Below are positions 1 through 5,693 of a stretch of 7,829 nt of DNA, piece after piece. Origin of the DNA: Candidatus Saccharibacteria bacterium CG10_big_fil_rev_8_21_14_0_10_47_8. GTDB taxonomy: Bacteria; Patescibacteriota; Saccharimonadia; Saccharimonadales; UBA10212. Position 1 is the stretch's first letter, and each line of letters starts with the position of its first letter. The notes below the pieces were generated by a model. It did not search any database and was not told the DNA's origin. It saw nothing but the letters and a program-made list of their open reading frames with translations. The position numbers were made by a program, and so were the translations under genes. The stretch covers positions 1 through 7,829 of the forward strand of contig PFEG01000021.1 of the NCBI GenBank assembly GCA_002793885.1. The letters are read 5' to 3'.

Positions 1-44
1 TTTTGGTGCTTCTTATGAGAAGCAACACCTCGTTTTACCCTCAT
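1..44 (-). CDS. rplT: 50S ribosomal protein L20, N-terminal fragment (cut by window edge)
   Basis: Reading leftwards from the ATG at 44-42 gives MRVKRGVASHKKHQ, the typical first residues of bacterial L20, an early-assembling 23S rRNA-binding protein of the large subunit. Only 14 codons plus two bases are inside the window. A good Shine-Dalgarno (AGGAG, 52-56, 7-nt spacer) precedes it. It follows infC and rpmI in the conserved infC-rpmI-rplT order. The 106-nt rpmI-rplT gap is largely filled by one arm of a long inverted repeat. In E. coli and B. subtilis L20 represses this operon by binding its mRNA; whether that holds here cannot be read from the sequence. Confidence 0.93.
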   Translation of the reverse strand, partial: MRVKRGVASHKKHQ

Positions 45-51
45 CGCTGTG

Positions 52-56
52 CTCCT
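52..56 (-). promoter_or_regulatory. Shine-Dalgarno of rplT
   Basis: AGGAG on the minus strand, 7 nt before the rplT ATG. It fixes the L20 start and lies just outside the inverted-repeat arm at 62-133, so rplT keeps its own ribosome binding site. Confidence 0.75.
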
Positions 57-61
57 CGGGT

Positions 62-133
62 AATGAACAAATGCGACAAATGTTCAATGAACAATGCATT
101 CGTCCATTTGTCCATTTGTCCATTCGTCCATTG
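62..133. repeat. Left arm of 72-bp inverted repeat bracketing infC-rpmI
   Basis: The 72 bases at 62-133 equal the reverse complement of 908-979 except at three positions (69/72 by direct reading). One half carries nested TGTTCA/TGAACA motifs; the other is an array of octamers TCCATTTG/TCCATTCG (four units, 105-133). Two of the three differences are swaps between these two octamer variants. The base run CATTGGAGTG follows on the right (129-138) and also sits at 976-985. The arm fills most of the rpmI-rplT gap. Confidence 0.9.
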
Positions 134-150
134 GAGTGATCTATTCACGA

Positions 151-345
151 CTAGGTTCCTAGCTGCCTTTTGATAGTTTTGGCTTGCTTGCCGCTTAGAG
201 ATTCCATGCCAGCAAAGTTGCGCTTTCTGCTGGCGCTTTTCTTCTCTAAAAAATGGCCACCGGTAGCGTGACGGCGCATAACCTTGCCGGTCTTAGTAAT
301 GATTAGGCGCTTTTTAGCGCCGCTATGCGTCTTAATTTTAGGCAC
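151..345 (-). CDS. rpmI: 50S ribosomal protein L35
   Basis: 64 aa, the usual length for L35, a small very basic protein of the large subunit. The sequence begins MPKIKTHSGAKKR and continues with the family's KTGKVMRRHATGGHFLEKKS-type core (residues about 19-38) and a basic tail rich in K and R. The start codon is GTG (345-343), supported by the AAGGAG Shine-Dalgarno at 354-359, which lies inside the last codons of infC. The infC stop TAA and this GTG are separated by one base, so translation is probably coupled. The stop is TAG at 153-151. It is the middle gene of infC-rpmI-rplT and the pair infC-rpmI is enclosed by the 72-bp inverted repeat. Confidence 0.97.
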   Translation of the reverse strand: MPKIKTHSGAKKRLIITKTGKVMRRHATGGHFLEKKSASRKRNFAGMESLSGKQAKTIKRQLGT

Positions 346-346
346 G

Positions 347-856
347 TTACTTTCTCCTTACGACAAAATTCAGTTGCCGGCCGGCAAACTGGGGTGGTTG
401 ATCCACTGCGATGTCTTCGCCAAGTAGCTCCGTAACACGTTCGGCCAACTTAAAGCCCAATTCTTTATGGGCTAATTCTCGTCCCCGATAGATTACCGTA
501 ATTTTCACTTTATGTCCAGCTTCTAAGAAGCCGTTAACCTTGCGCAGTTTAACATCCAAGTCATGATCGCCGATTTTTAAGCCGACGCGCATTTGTTTAA
601 CATCAAGCGGTTTGGAGTTCTTGCGATTTTTTTGGGCCAGCTTAGTGCGCTGGTAGTTATACTTGCCCCAATCGACGATTTTGGCCACCGGCGGCGACAC
701 TTCGGGCGAGACTTCTACCAGATCTTTGCCTTCGGCTTGGGCGGCACTCAAAGCCTCGGCACGGCTGATAACACCTAATTGTCGGCCATCTTCGCCTATG
801 ACGCGCAGCTCGCTGGCTCGGATGGCCTGATTGATTCTGGGGTCTTTGCTACTTAT
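347..856 (-). CDS. infC: Translation initiation factor IF-3, AUA start inferred
   Basis: IF3 binds the 30S subunit, blocks premature 50S joining and checks start codon/initiator tRNA pairing. The part from TTG 751 (134 aa) lacks most of the N-terminal domain. Reading the same frame upstream restores it without a stop: DPRINQAIRASELRV (residues 5-19), then GEDGRQLGV, up to a TGA at 862-860. The linker DLVEVSPEVSPPVAKIVDWGKY-type segment (residues about 45-66) and the C-terminal domain with YRGRELAHKELG follow. No ATG, GTG or TTG exists between the TGA and TTG 751, so the start must be non-canonical; AUA (856-854) fits best, giving 169 aa, the normal IF3 length, with GGTGAG 9 nt upstream. E. 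coli infC starts with AUU and IF3 represses its own mRNA through this codon; the same logic is inferred here. Alternatives are AUC 835-833 or, less likely, a truncated TTG product. Confidence 0.93.
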   Translation of the reverse strand: MSSKDPRINQAIRASELRVIGEDGRQLGVISRAEALSAAQAEGKDLVEVSPEVSPPVAKIVDWGKYNYQRTKLAQKNRKNSKPLDVKQMRVGLKIGDHDLDVKLRKVNGFLEAGHKVKITVIYRGRELAHKELGFKLAERVTELLGEDIAVDQPPQFAGRQLNFVVRRK

Positions 857-881
857 TGTTCAGTTCTCACCATTCAGGTTG

Positions 882-910
882 ATAATAACAGAGATGATAT
901 CAATGTTCAA
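882..910 (-). promoter_or_regulatory. Predicted promoter of infC-rpmI-rplT
   Basis: On the minus strand, -35 TTGAAC (910-905), a 17-nt spacer and -10 TATTAT (887-882). Transcription would begin near 875, giving a leader of about 19 nt to the AUA codon with GGTGAG (870-865 or so) inside it. The -35 box overlaps the edge of the right inverted-repeat arm (908-979), so the initiated transcript would not contain that arm. By hexamer match only. Confidence 0.55.
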
Positions 911-979
911 TGGACAAATGGACGAATGGACAAATGGACGAATGCATTGTTCATTGAACATTTGTCACATTTGTTCATT
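908..979. repeat. Right arm of 72-bp inverted repeat bracketing infC-rpmI
   Basis: Reverse-complement partner of 62-133 (three mismatches), 774 bp away. It contains the octamer array TGGACAAA/TGGACGAA (908-943) and the TGTTCATTGAACA near-palindrome (948-960). On its right edge it supplies the comM stop codon (977-975), and on its left edge it overlaps the -35 box of the infC promoter. Confidence 0.9.
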
Positions 980-2501
980 GGAGTGCGCTCCTTTGCGCTC
1001 TGTACTGTAGGGCTTCACTGATGTGCTCGGGGTTGATATCAGCCGAGCTGGCCAAATCGGCAATAGTCCGGGCGACCTTTACGCTGCGTACATAAGCGCG
1101 GGCCGAAATGCCCAGTTTGGCTGCCGCCGCGTCCAGTAACTCCTTGGCTGACTGGCTTAAGCTGGCGACTTCACGGATTTCTTTGTTGGTCATGGAGTTG
1201 TTGAACCGGGTGGAGCCAAAACGCTGGCGCTGCAGCTCGTAAGCCTTTAGTACGCGGTCGCGGATCGCTTCGGTCTCACTCACCTTGGAGCGTTTTTCCA
1301 GCAGGCGCTTATGGTCAACGTCGTGTACCGGCAGATGTAAATCAATGCGGTCCAAGATAGGACCGGACACCTTCTTTTGGTATTTAGCGATACTGCCGGC
1401 CGAGCAGATACAAGTTTTGGACGTACCCCAGTAACCGCAGGGGCAGGGGTTTTGGGTGGCCACCAGGATGAACTGGGCCGGGTAGGTGGCTGTGTCTTTA
1501 ACCCGGGCGATGGTAACGTTGCCGTCTTCTAAGGGTTGACGTAGCGCTTCCAGCGCGCTATGGCTGAACTCTGGCAGCTCATCTAGGAACAAAACGCCCC
1601 TGTGGGCCAGAGATGCCTCGCCGGGTTTTGGCCGGGTGCCGCCGCCAACTAAGGCCGTGGTGCTGGCAGTGTGGTGCGGGGTCCTAAAGGGCCGGGAAGT
1701 CATAATCCGCGTTGCTCCACCGGTGGCTAAGCTGTGCAAGTGCGTCACTTCCAGTACTTCTTCGTGGTTCAGATCCGGCAAAATGCCGCACATTGCCCGG
1801 GCCAGCATGGTTTTCCCGGTACCCGGCGGGCCGTGCAGCAAGATGTTGTGGTGTCCAGCAGCGGCAATTTCTAGAGCCCGTTTGGCAATCGGCTGGCCGG
1901 TAACTTCCGAAAAATCAATAACCTCGTCTCTTTTATATGTTTTGGCTAGCCTGCCTCGGCCGCTGCTAAGCTCTTTAAGCTTCAAAGTGTCAGATAGGTC
2001 TAAGTAAACGTCCCGCAAGCTGTCAGCGGCTTTCAGGTTAATGCCGGGTATCAATAAAGCTTGGTCTAAGTTAGCCTTAGGGATGTAAAACGAGTTAAAG
2101 CCAAGTTTTTTGGCATCAAGCAGCCGGCCAATCAGGCCGCGCACAGCGTTTAATGAGCCATCCAGGCTGAGTTCACCCAAAAATAGGTACTGATATACAT
2201 GATCGGCTTTAATTTGTTTGCTTTGTTTTAGAACCGCCACGGCCATCGCCAAATCTAAACTGGTAGAATCTTTGGGTATGTCGGCCGGCGATAGGTTGAG
2301 CGTAACTCGTTTTTTGGGGAAGGGTATAGAGCAGTTGGCAAAACTGGCCCGTAGGCGCTCTTTAGCTTCATCTACTGCTTTTGAAGCATAGCCGATTATT
2401 ATGACTGCCGGTAGGCCCTTGGTAATATGGCATTCTACGTCAACTAAAGTTCCATCGGACCCGGCATAATCGACGATGCTTCTTACGGAGCTAGAACTCA
2501 T
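975..2501 (-). CDS. comM: YifB/ComM-family Mg-chelatase-like AAA+ ATPase
   Basis: 508 aa, full length for the family. ComM is a hexameric DNA helicase that promotes branch migration when single-stranded DNA is integrated during natural transformation; the fold resembles Mg-chelatase subunit ChlI but chelatase activity is not implied. Visible elements: N-terminal ChlI-like domain (about 10-150); Walker A GPPGTGKT (224-231); FRTPHHTAS motif (272-280); Walker B GVLFLDE (302-308); sensor region ATQNPCPCG (348-356) with four cysteines C353, C355, C364, C366 typical of YifB; arginine in ILDRIDL (R385); C-terminal Mg_chelatase_C region (about 405-500) with ISARAY. The ATG at 2501-2499 gives the standard MSSSSVRSIV-like N-terminus, but the ribosome binding site is weak (GGAAAG, about 10 nt away). 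Its start lies in one arm of a 21-bp inverted repeat and its last codons run into the 72-bp repeat. Competence genes are widely kept in Saccharibacteria-like genomes. Confidence 0.94.
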   Translation of the reverse strand: MSSSSVRSIVDYAGSDGTLVDVECHITKGLPAVIIIGYASKAVDEAKERLRASFANCSIPFPKKRVTLNLSPADIPKDSTSLDLAMAVAVLKQSKQIKADHVYQYLFLGELSLDGSLNAVRGLIGRLLDAKKLGFNSFYIPKANLDQALLIPGINLKAADSLRDVYLDLSDTLKLKELSSGRGRLAKTYKRDEVIDFSEVTGQPIAKRALEIAAAGHHNILLHGPPGTGKTMLARAMCGILPDLNHEEVLEVTHLHSLATGGATRIMTSRPFRTPHHTASTTALVGGGTRPKPGEASLAHRGVLFLDELPEFSHSALEALRQPLEDGNVTIARVKDTATYPAQFILVATQNPCPCGYWGTSKTCICSAGSIAKYQKKVSGPILDRIDLHLPVHDVDHKRLLEKRSKVSETEAIRDRVLKAYELQRQRFGSTRFNNSMTNKEIREVASLSQSAKELLDAAAAKLGISARAYVRSVKVARTIADLASSADINPEHISEALQYRAQRSALQ

Positions 2502-2511
2502 CCCAGAATAA
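2491..2511. repeat. 21-bp inverted repeat, arm over the comM start
   Basis: Reads CTAGAACTCATCCC then AGAATAA on the plus strand and matches the reverse complement of 2638-2658 at 20 of 21 positions. It covers the comM start codon, its first codons (MSSS) and the bases just upstream. Confidence 0.8.
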
Positions 2512-2637
2512 CTTTCCGGCCATAAACGGCCAGATTTCTGGCTGCAAAGCCCGAACTGCTCGTCAACGTAACTTTAGTTATGCTTCCTCTCATTTCTGGC
2601 TTTTCGCTCAAAAATTGGCGCCTTTCTGTCTCATAAA

Positions 2638-2658
2638 TTATTCCGGGATGAGTTCTAG
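2638..2658. repeat. 21-bp inverted repeat, second arm
   Basis: Reverse complement of 2491-2511 with one mismatch. Read on the plus strand it repeats the comM start context (GGGATGAGTTCTAG), opening a 24-codon frame from ATG 2647 that has no ribosome binding site and no other similarity to ComM. Confidence 0.8.
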
Positions 2659-2772
2659 TCATCTTAATAGGTGCATTATTACACCAAAATACCTGAAACT
2701 TAAGAAATTATGCTTATAAAAATTTTCTACAATCGTCCCGATCGTCATTGTTTATGCAAGTATGGGCGCTTA

Positions 2773-2801
2773 TTGACGCTCTTGGGTCAAAAGATTATGC
2801 T
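2773..2801 (+). promoter_or_regulatory. Predicted promoter of the 592-aa gene
   Basis: -35 TTGACG (2773-2778), 17-nt spacer, -10 TATGCT (2796-2801). Start of transcription is expected near 2808, leaving an A-rich leader of about 18 nt with no Shine-Dalgarno before ATG 2826. Identified from hexamers and spacing only. Confidence 0.55.
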
Positions 2802-2825
2802 TAGGCTGTACGATAAAAACAAAAA

Positions 2826-4604
2826 ATGGAAGAAACTGATCCAGCTCGTACCATTCATGATGAATTTCCTAGTGTCAGTCCTCGGCCTGGTCCTATAAGA
2901 GTGCCAGGGTTTCTACGAGACCACTCTAGGGAAAACTCAGAGGAAGAGCGTAGCCATCTAGCAAAAGAATTATGGGGAAGGCGTGCGGAACGTGCACTAG
3001 GAAGAGAAGCTACCTCAACTGAAATTGAATCATTAGACATTGCCAATGAAGCCCAGGCTGAATCTCTAGAGGTTCTATTGCGGAAAATTCAAGGCCTGGA
3101 GACTGAATTAGAGGCTATTCCCAGGTGGAGTATGAAAAAAGCTTTGAGTCTCTGGCAATCAAGAAAACTCAAACAACTAACGGGCACACATCGCGACTTG
3201 GCGTATTCACAGGCGGTTAACTTACAAAGTAAAGATAACTTGCTGCAAAGAGAAGCAGAGCTAGATGACACTACAAATCAGGAACTAAAAGCAGGAATTG
3301 CAGAATTTTATGAAGCTGAGGCTCAAAAATGGGCTGAAGCAGGCTATTCTAAAGACGATATTGCTAAATTGTTTTCCGAGGAACACTTGGCCTCTTTATC
3401 GCTAGAAGATTACGCCCTCCTTTTAAGAAGATTTCCTGTTCATATGGTTACGCATGTTACAAGACAAGGTATACGCGATCATCTGGGCCACATGTTTCAC
3501 TCTGAGGGGCACAATGAGTACAGTGCTAGCTTTGTAACAATGCTAAAAGATGGCCGGTTAAGATCACCTTTGGGCGTGTATCTAGCTGAAGTTTTAAAAA
3601 GTGATGCATTTGCTGAATTTTTACAGCTACCCCATCTGCCAGATAAAGAAGGTGCCCTTAAACACCTGGATCGTCTATTAGAGGAATATTCTGATAGAAT
3701 GGCTGTCCACTTTGCGGCCGAAGAAGTAGCGGATATATATTATGGATCGGAAAGGGGTAATGAAATCTTTATCACCTATCCCTCGGTCTTTATTGCATCT
3801 CAGCACTACTTTCAAGGTCACTTAGGCGAAAAGGGTGGTGGCTATTGGAATGATCAGTGGGTATGGGCTGATGAAGAGCGTGGATTGGACCTGGATGCAG
3901 CATTAGTATTTATACCAGCTAATACACAAGTCGATAAGAAAACGGGGTCTCGTTATAAACTAGATGAATCTAATAAACCCATGGTTAATCAAATACTAAC
4001 TGAGCCCTTAAGGCTTATGGTTGAGTCTGATGATTTTGATTCATTGGTAAATCTTTGGCAGAAGGTACCCAAAAGATCTAATCTTAATAAGACGATTTGG
4101 GACATCGCATCAGAAGAAGGTGAATTATATGGTGATCCTGAGGTCGATGAAGCTGTTAGACAAATTGTTACGGCACTTGGAAACTACGGTATTACAGATA
4201 AAGTTACACAATATGCCATTTTAAATTCTGATTTTTTGGATGAATTACCACCCAAATATGCTGGCGAGTCTATTAATGATCGCGTTGAAATCTATATGCA
4301 GAAAAACGGCATATATTTTGTATTAGCGGATGATACGGTCCCGGCCCAAGAGTATTGGGATGCCTATTTTAGGGCTAACCCAGACGATAAGCCGTCCAAG
4401 ATGGTTTATTATACCGGAGATGACCCTACCGAGGCATTGGATAAATGGCGCTCATCAAAAAGTCTTTATCCGCACCGAGTCGACAAGTCTATTGGTTTTG
4501 ATGAGCATAATATTGGAGTTGAGCACCCCCAGGCAATCGCTGGATTTGATCGCTTTAAGGCCTTAGCCATAAAAACGATCGAAGACTATTACGAAAGTAA
4601 CTAG
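2826..4604 (+). CDS. Uncharacterised 592-aa soluble protein
   Basis: I do not recognise a named family. The product is acidic and soluble, with no signal peptide and no membrane helix. Residues 1-40 look disordered (Pro, Glu, Asp rich). Residues about 42-165 are charged helix, probably coiled coil. A His-rich core follows: HMVTHVTRQGIRDHLGHMFH (206-225) with H206, H210, H219, H222, H225 and H229, then DGRLRSPLGVYL (242-253). A Tyr/Trp-rich stretch EIFITYPSVFIASQHYF (313-329) and GGYWNDQWVWADEE (338-351) looks like a folded beta-rich domain. The C-terminus (500-592) carries MVYYTGDDPTEALDKW. The spaced histidines could bind metal, but no known catalytic motif is seen. ATG 2826 has no Shine-Dalgarno; a promoter 25 nt upstream supports it. 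The gene stands alone, is visibly more AT-rich than comM, and ends at a strong terminator, so it may be acquired DNA. Confidence 0.85.
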   Translation: MEETDPARTIHDEFPSVSPRPGPIRVPGFLRDHSRENSEEERSHLAKELWGRRAERALGREATSTEIESLDIANEAQAESLEVLLRKIQGLETELEAIPRWSMKKALSLWQSRKLKQLTGTHRDLAYSQAVNLQSKDNLLQREAELDDTTNQELKAGIAEFYEAEAQKWAEAGYSKDDIAKLFSEEHLASLSLEDYALLLRRFPVHMVTHVTRQGIRDHLGHMFHSEGHNEYSASFVTMLKDGRLRSPLGVYLAEVLKSDAFAEFLQLPHLPDKEGALKHLDRLLEEYSDRMAVHFAAEEVADIYYGSERGNEIFITYPSVFIASQHYFQGHLGEKGGGYWNDQWVWADEERGLDLDAALVFIPANTQVDKKTGSRYKLDESNKPMVNQILTEPLRLMVESDDFDSLVNLWQKVPKRSNLNKTIWDIASEEGELYGDPEVDEAVRQIVTALGNYGITDKVTQYAILNSDFLDELPPKYAGESINDRVEIYMQKNGIYFVLADDTVPAQEYWDAYFRANPDDKPSKMVYYTGDDPTEALDKWRSSKSLYPHRVDKSIGFDEHNIGVEHPQAIAGFDRFKALAIKTIEDYYESN

Positions 4605-4642
4605 ACCCGTAAGACAATGACCTAAATGGATTATTAAATAGA

Positions 4643-4671
4643 AAAACGCCCGCTGATTTGGCGGACGTTTT
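4643..4671. terminator. Bidirectional terminator after the 592-aa gene
   Basis: AAAACG-c-CCGC, 7-nt loop, GCGG-a-CGTTTT: ten base pairs with a single mismatch, A-rich on the left and T-rich on the right. On the plus strand it ends the 592-aa gene, 38 nt after its stop. On the minus strand it is followed by TTTTTCTATTT and would end a leftward transcript. Confidence 0.8.
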
Positions 4672-4732
4672 GTAATGTTTGTTGGGTTTTGGGGTTTGTT
4701 ATTCGGATTTTTGTTTGTAGGAGCTTTTGGGT

Positions 4733-4780
4733 GGTACAACGGCTTGCGAGAAACCGTTGTACCCTTGTTTTTTTGTTTTT
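4733..4780 (+). terminator. Second rho-independent terminator (plus strand)
   Basis: GGTACAACGG (4733-4742), 11-nt loop, CCGTTGTACC (4754-4763): a perfect 10-bp stem followed by CTTGTTTTTTTGTTTTT. No gene lies between it and the terminator at 4643-4671, so on the plus strand it acts as a backup; alternatively the stem belongs to the minus-strand RNA. Confidence 0.7.
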
Positions 4781-4810
4781 GAGCACTTTTTTTGTTCAAG
4801 TGCTAAACCC

Positions 4811-4839
4811 ATCTTATAAAGTACTTATTATAGTGTCAA
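4811..4839 (-). promoter_or_regulatory. Predicted leftward promoter of the candidate small RNA
   Basis: -35 TTGACA (perfect), 17-nt spacer, -10 TAAGAT, pointing towards 4804. No protein-coding gene is in front of it, which supports an RNA product. Confidence 0.5.
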
Positions 4840-4840
4840 T

Positions 4841-5435
4841 ACGTTTGTGCTAAAAAGCTGTGTATAACTTTTAGTATTAATATGACAGTTGGACATACCA
4901 GGCCATAAAAGTACGCTGCGGCTAAGGCCTTGGAGCTAGTTTTACCATACTAGTAGACTAAAATTGGTATTATTTTTATTTTTGGCTGCATCATGTCTTT
5001 GGCGGTTGGTAGCAGGTTGACTCTGCCCACGAGCCGCCGGGCAAGGGAATCACAAGATTTTTAATGCTAGTTAGGCCTAGTAAGTAATGGGCTTAAACCA
5101 AATACATGGAGAATTTTGGTAATTTGAGTCTTCTAGAGACTAAAAAGTGATGATTAGTGGGTTCATGGGCCTAAAACTGCCAGGAAATAGTCTAAAAAGT
5201 AACTTAACAGGGGTCAGTCATTTATCTGTCAGTTTTTAGAGCTCGCGGCTAGCAAAAAGTGGATTCATACTACTGACGAAGCTAATTAATAATTGAATAA
5301 AAAATATTTGCTGAACTTGGATCCAGCAATTAAGTACTAAGCACTTGCATGGCTGGCAAAGTTGTGGCTTATGCATAGTCCGAATGTTTCGCGTCTAGTG
5401 TTCAAATTATTGTGCTTGGTGGTCCAAAATTAGTG
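4841..5435. other. AT-rich stretch without recognisable genes
   Basis: About 595 bp with frequent stops in all six frames. Seen in it: a two-tier hairpin (GGCGG 5001-5005 with CCGCC 5034-5038, enclosing GCAG 5012-5015 / CTGC 5023-5026), a TTGCTG/CAGCAA stem (about 5308-5329), and three loose copies of a CTAAAAAGT-like motif followed by a TTCAT/GTCAT end (near 5140, 5191 and 5250). No tRNA, RNase P RNA or tmRNA signature was found. It could be decayed coding sequence or carry an unrecognised RNA. Confidence 0.5.
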
Positions 5436-5561
5436 TCAGTTTTGAGCCGAAAAGTGCTTGCCTATTTGCCACTGCAAGCCCAAAAACATGCCGGCTAGGG
5501 CAACGTTTTTTACTAGTACTCGGAGCATCAAATTAAATGTAAAATGGTCTTGAATGTTCAT
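5436..5561 (-). CDS. Small hydrophobic 41-aa protein, unknown
   Basis: ATG 5561-5559 to TGA 5438-5436, 41 codons. A Shine-Dalgarno-like AAAGGA (5575-5570 or so) lies about 8 nt upstream, better than that of most genes here. The peptide starts MNIQDHFTFNL and has a single hydrophobic or amphipathic helix, MLRVLVKNVALAGMFLGLQW (residues 12-31), ending in a polar tail IGKHFSAQN. This shape suits a small membrane peptide. I recognise no family. Upstream are a TATAGA -10 element and two palindromes with the core TTGTA-N5-TACAA, which suggests a repressed promoter. The gene stands alone in the gene-poor stretch. It could be a chance frame; the ribosome binding site and the regulatory context are the arguments for it. 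Confidence 0.5.
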   Translation of the reverse strand: MNIQDHFTFNLMLRVLVKNVALAGMFLGLQWQIGKHFSAQN

Positions 5562-5581
5562 ATATTGTGTCCTTTTATATC

Positions 5582-5610
5582 TCTATAGTTGTAACCAGTA
5601 CAACAGTAAG
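5582..5610 (-). promoter_or_regulatory. Predicted promoter of the 41-aa gene
   Basis: -10 TATAGA (5587-5582) and a poor -35 CTTACT (5610-5605). The 17-nt spacer between them is exactly the palindrome at 5588-5604. A weak -35 with an operator in the spacer is a common arrangement for regulated promoters, but the assignment is tentative. Confidence 0.35.
5588..5604. promoter_or_regulatory. Operator-like palindrome 1 (TTGTA-N5-TACAA)
   Basis: GTTGTA-ACCAG-TACAAC, perfect 6-bp arms with a 5-bp centre, in the presumed promoter spacer of the 41-aa gene. It shares arms and centre length with the palindrome at 5632-5652. Confidence 0.5.
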
Positions 5611-5631
5611 TAAAGCACTAATATATCCTTA

Positions 5632-5652
5632 ACATTGTATTTACTACAATGT
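5632..5652. promoter_or_regulatory. Operator-like palindrome 2 (TTGTA-N5-TACAA)
   Basis: ACATTGTA-TTTAC-TACAATGT, perfect 8-bp arms with a 5-bp centre. Same TTGTA-N5-TACAA core as the site at 5588-5604; the centres are 46 bp apart, a little over four helical turns. Confidence 0.5.
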
Positions 5653-5693
5653 AGTAGTGTTGACCGAGCCTGATTTTTCTGCTAGTCTTGAGC

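Larger units (their letters stand above)
2502..2825. other. Non-coding divergent intergenic region between comM and the 592-aa gene
   Basis: No convincing gene in 324 bp. It holds the inner 126 bp of a 21-bp inverted repeat pair, several short hairpins (GGCC-N6-GGCC at 2519-2535; TAACT-TT-AGTTA near 2569-2580; GGTG/CACC near 2671-2686), a 10-bp direct repeat ATTTCTGGCT (about 2534 and 2591), and the rightward promoter at 2773-2801. A clear comM promoter could not be identified. Confidence 0.6.
4640..4804 (-). ncRNA. Candidate small RNA, about 165 nt, minus strand
   Basis: A consensus -35 TTGACA (4839-4834), 17-nt spacer and -10 TAAGAT (4816-4811) predict a start at about 4804. That base is exactly the first of a 7-bp hairpin (4798-4804 with 4782-4788). 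A second 10-bp hairpin follows (4754-4763 with 4733-4742), then about 60 nt of C/A-rich, structure-poor sequence (4732-4672), then the terminator stem at 4671-4643 with a U-run. Hairpins, open linker and intrinsic terminator behind a promoter is the usual layout of a bacterial sRNA. The overlapping minus frame at 4563-4799 is Lys/Asn/Pro-rich low complexity and runs through both hairpins, so I do not call it a protein. Confidence 0.4.

Noticed and set aside
62..133. CRISPR-like array from repeated TCCATTTG/TCCATTCG
   Set aside because: Units are 8 bp without spacers, and no cas genes are near; these are simple tandem repeats. The same holds for 6874-6992.
593..1021. Plus frames at 593-778 and 779-1021
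   Set aside because: Opposite infC and across the octamer repeat; the second is open only because of the repeat units.
2710..2898. 62-aa plus frame before the 592-aa gene
   Set aside because: Overlaps the promoter and the start of the longer gene in another frame, with no Shine-Dalgarno.
4563..4799. 78-aa minus frame from TTG 4799
   Set aside because: Lys/Asn/Pro-rich low complexity produced by the A/C-rich strand; it crosses two hairpins including a terminator and overlaps the end of the 592-aa gene. A small RNA explains the strand better.
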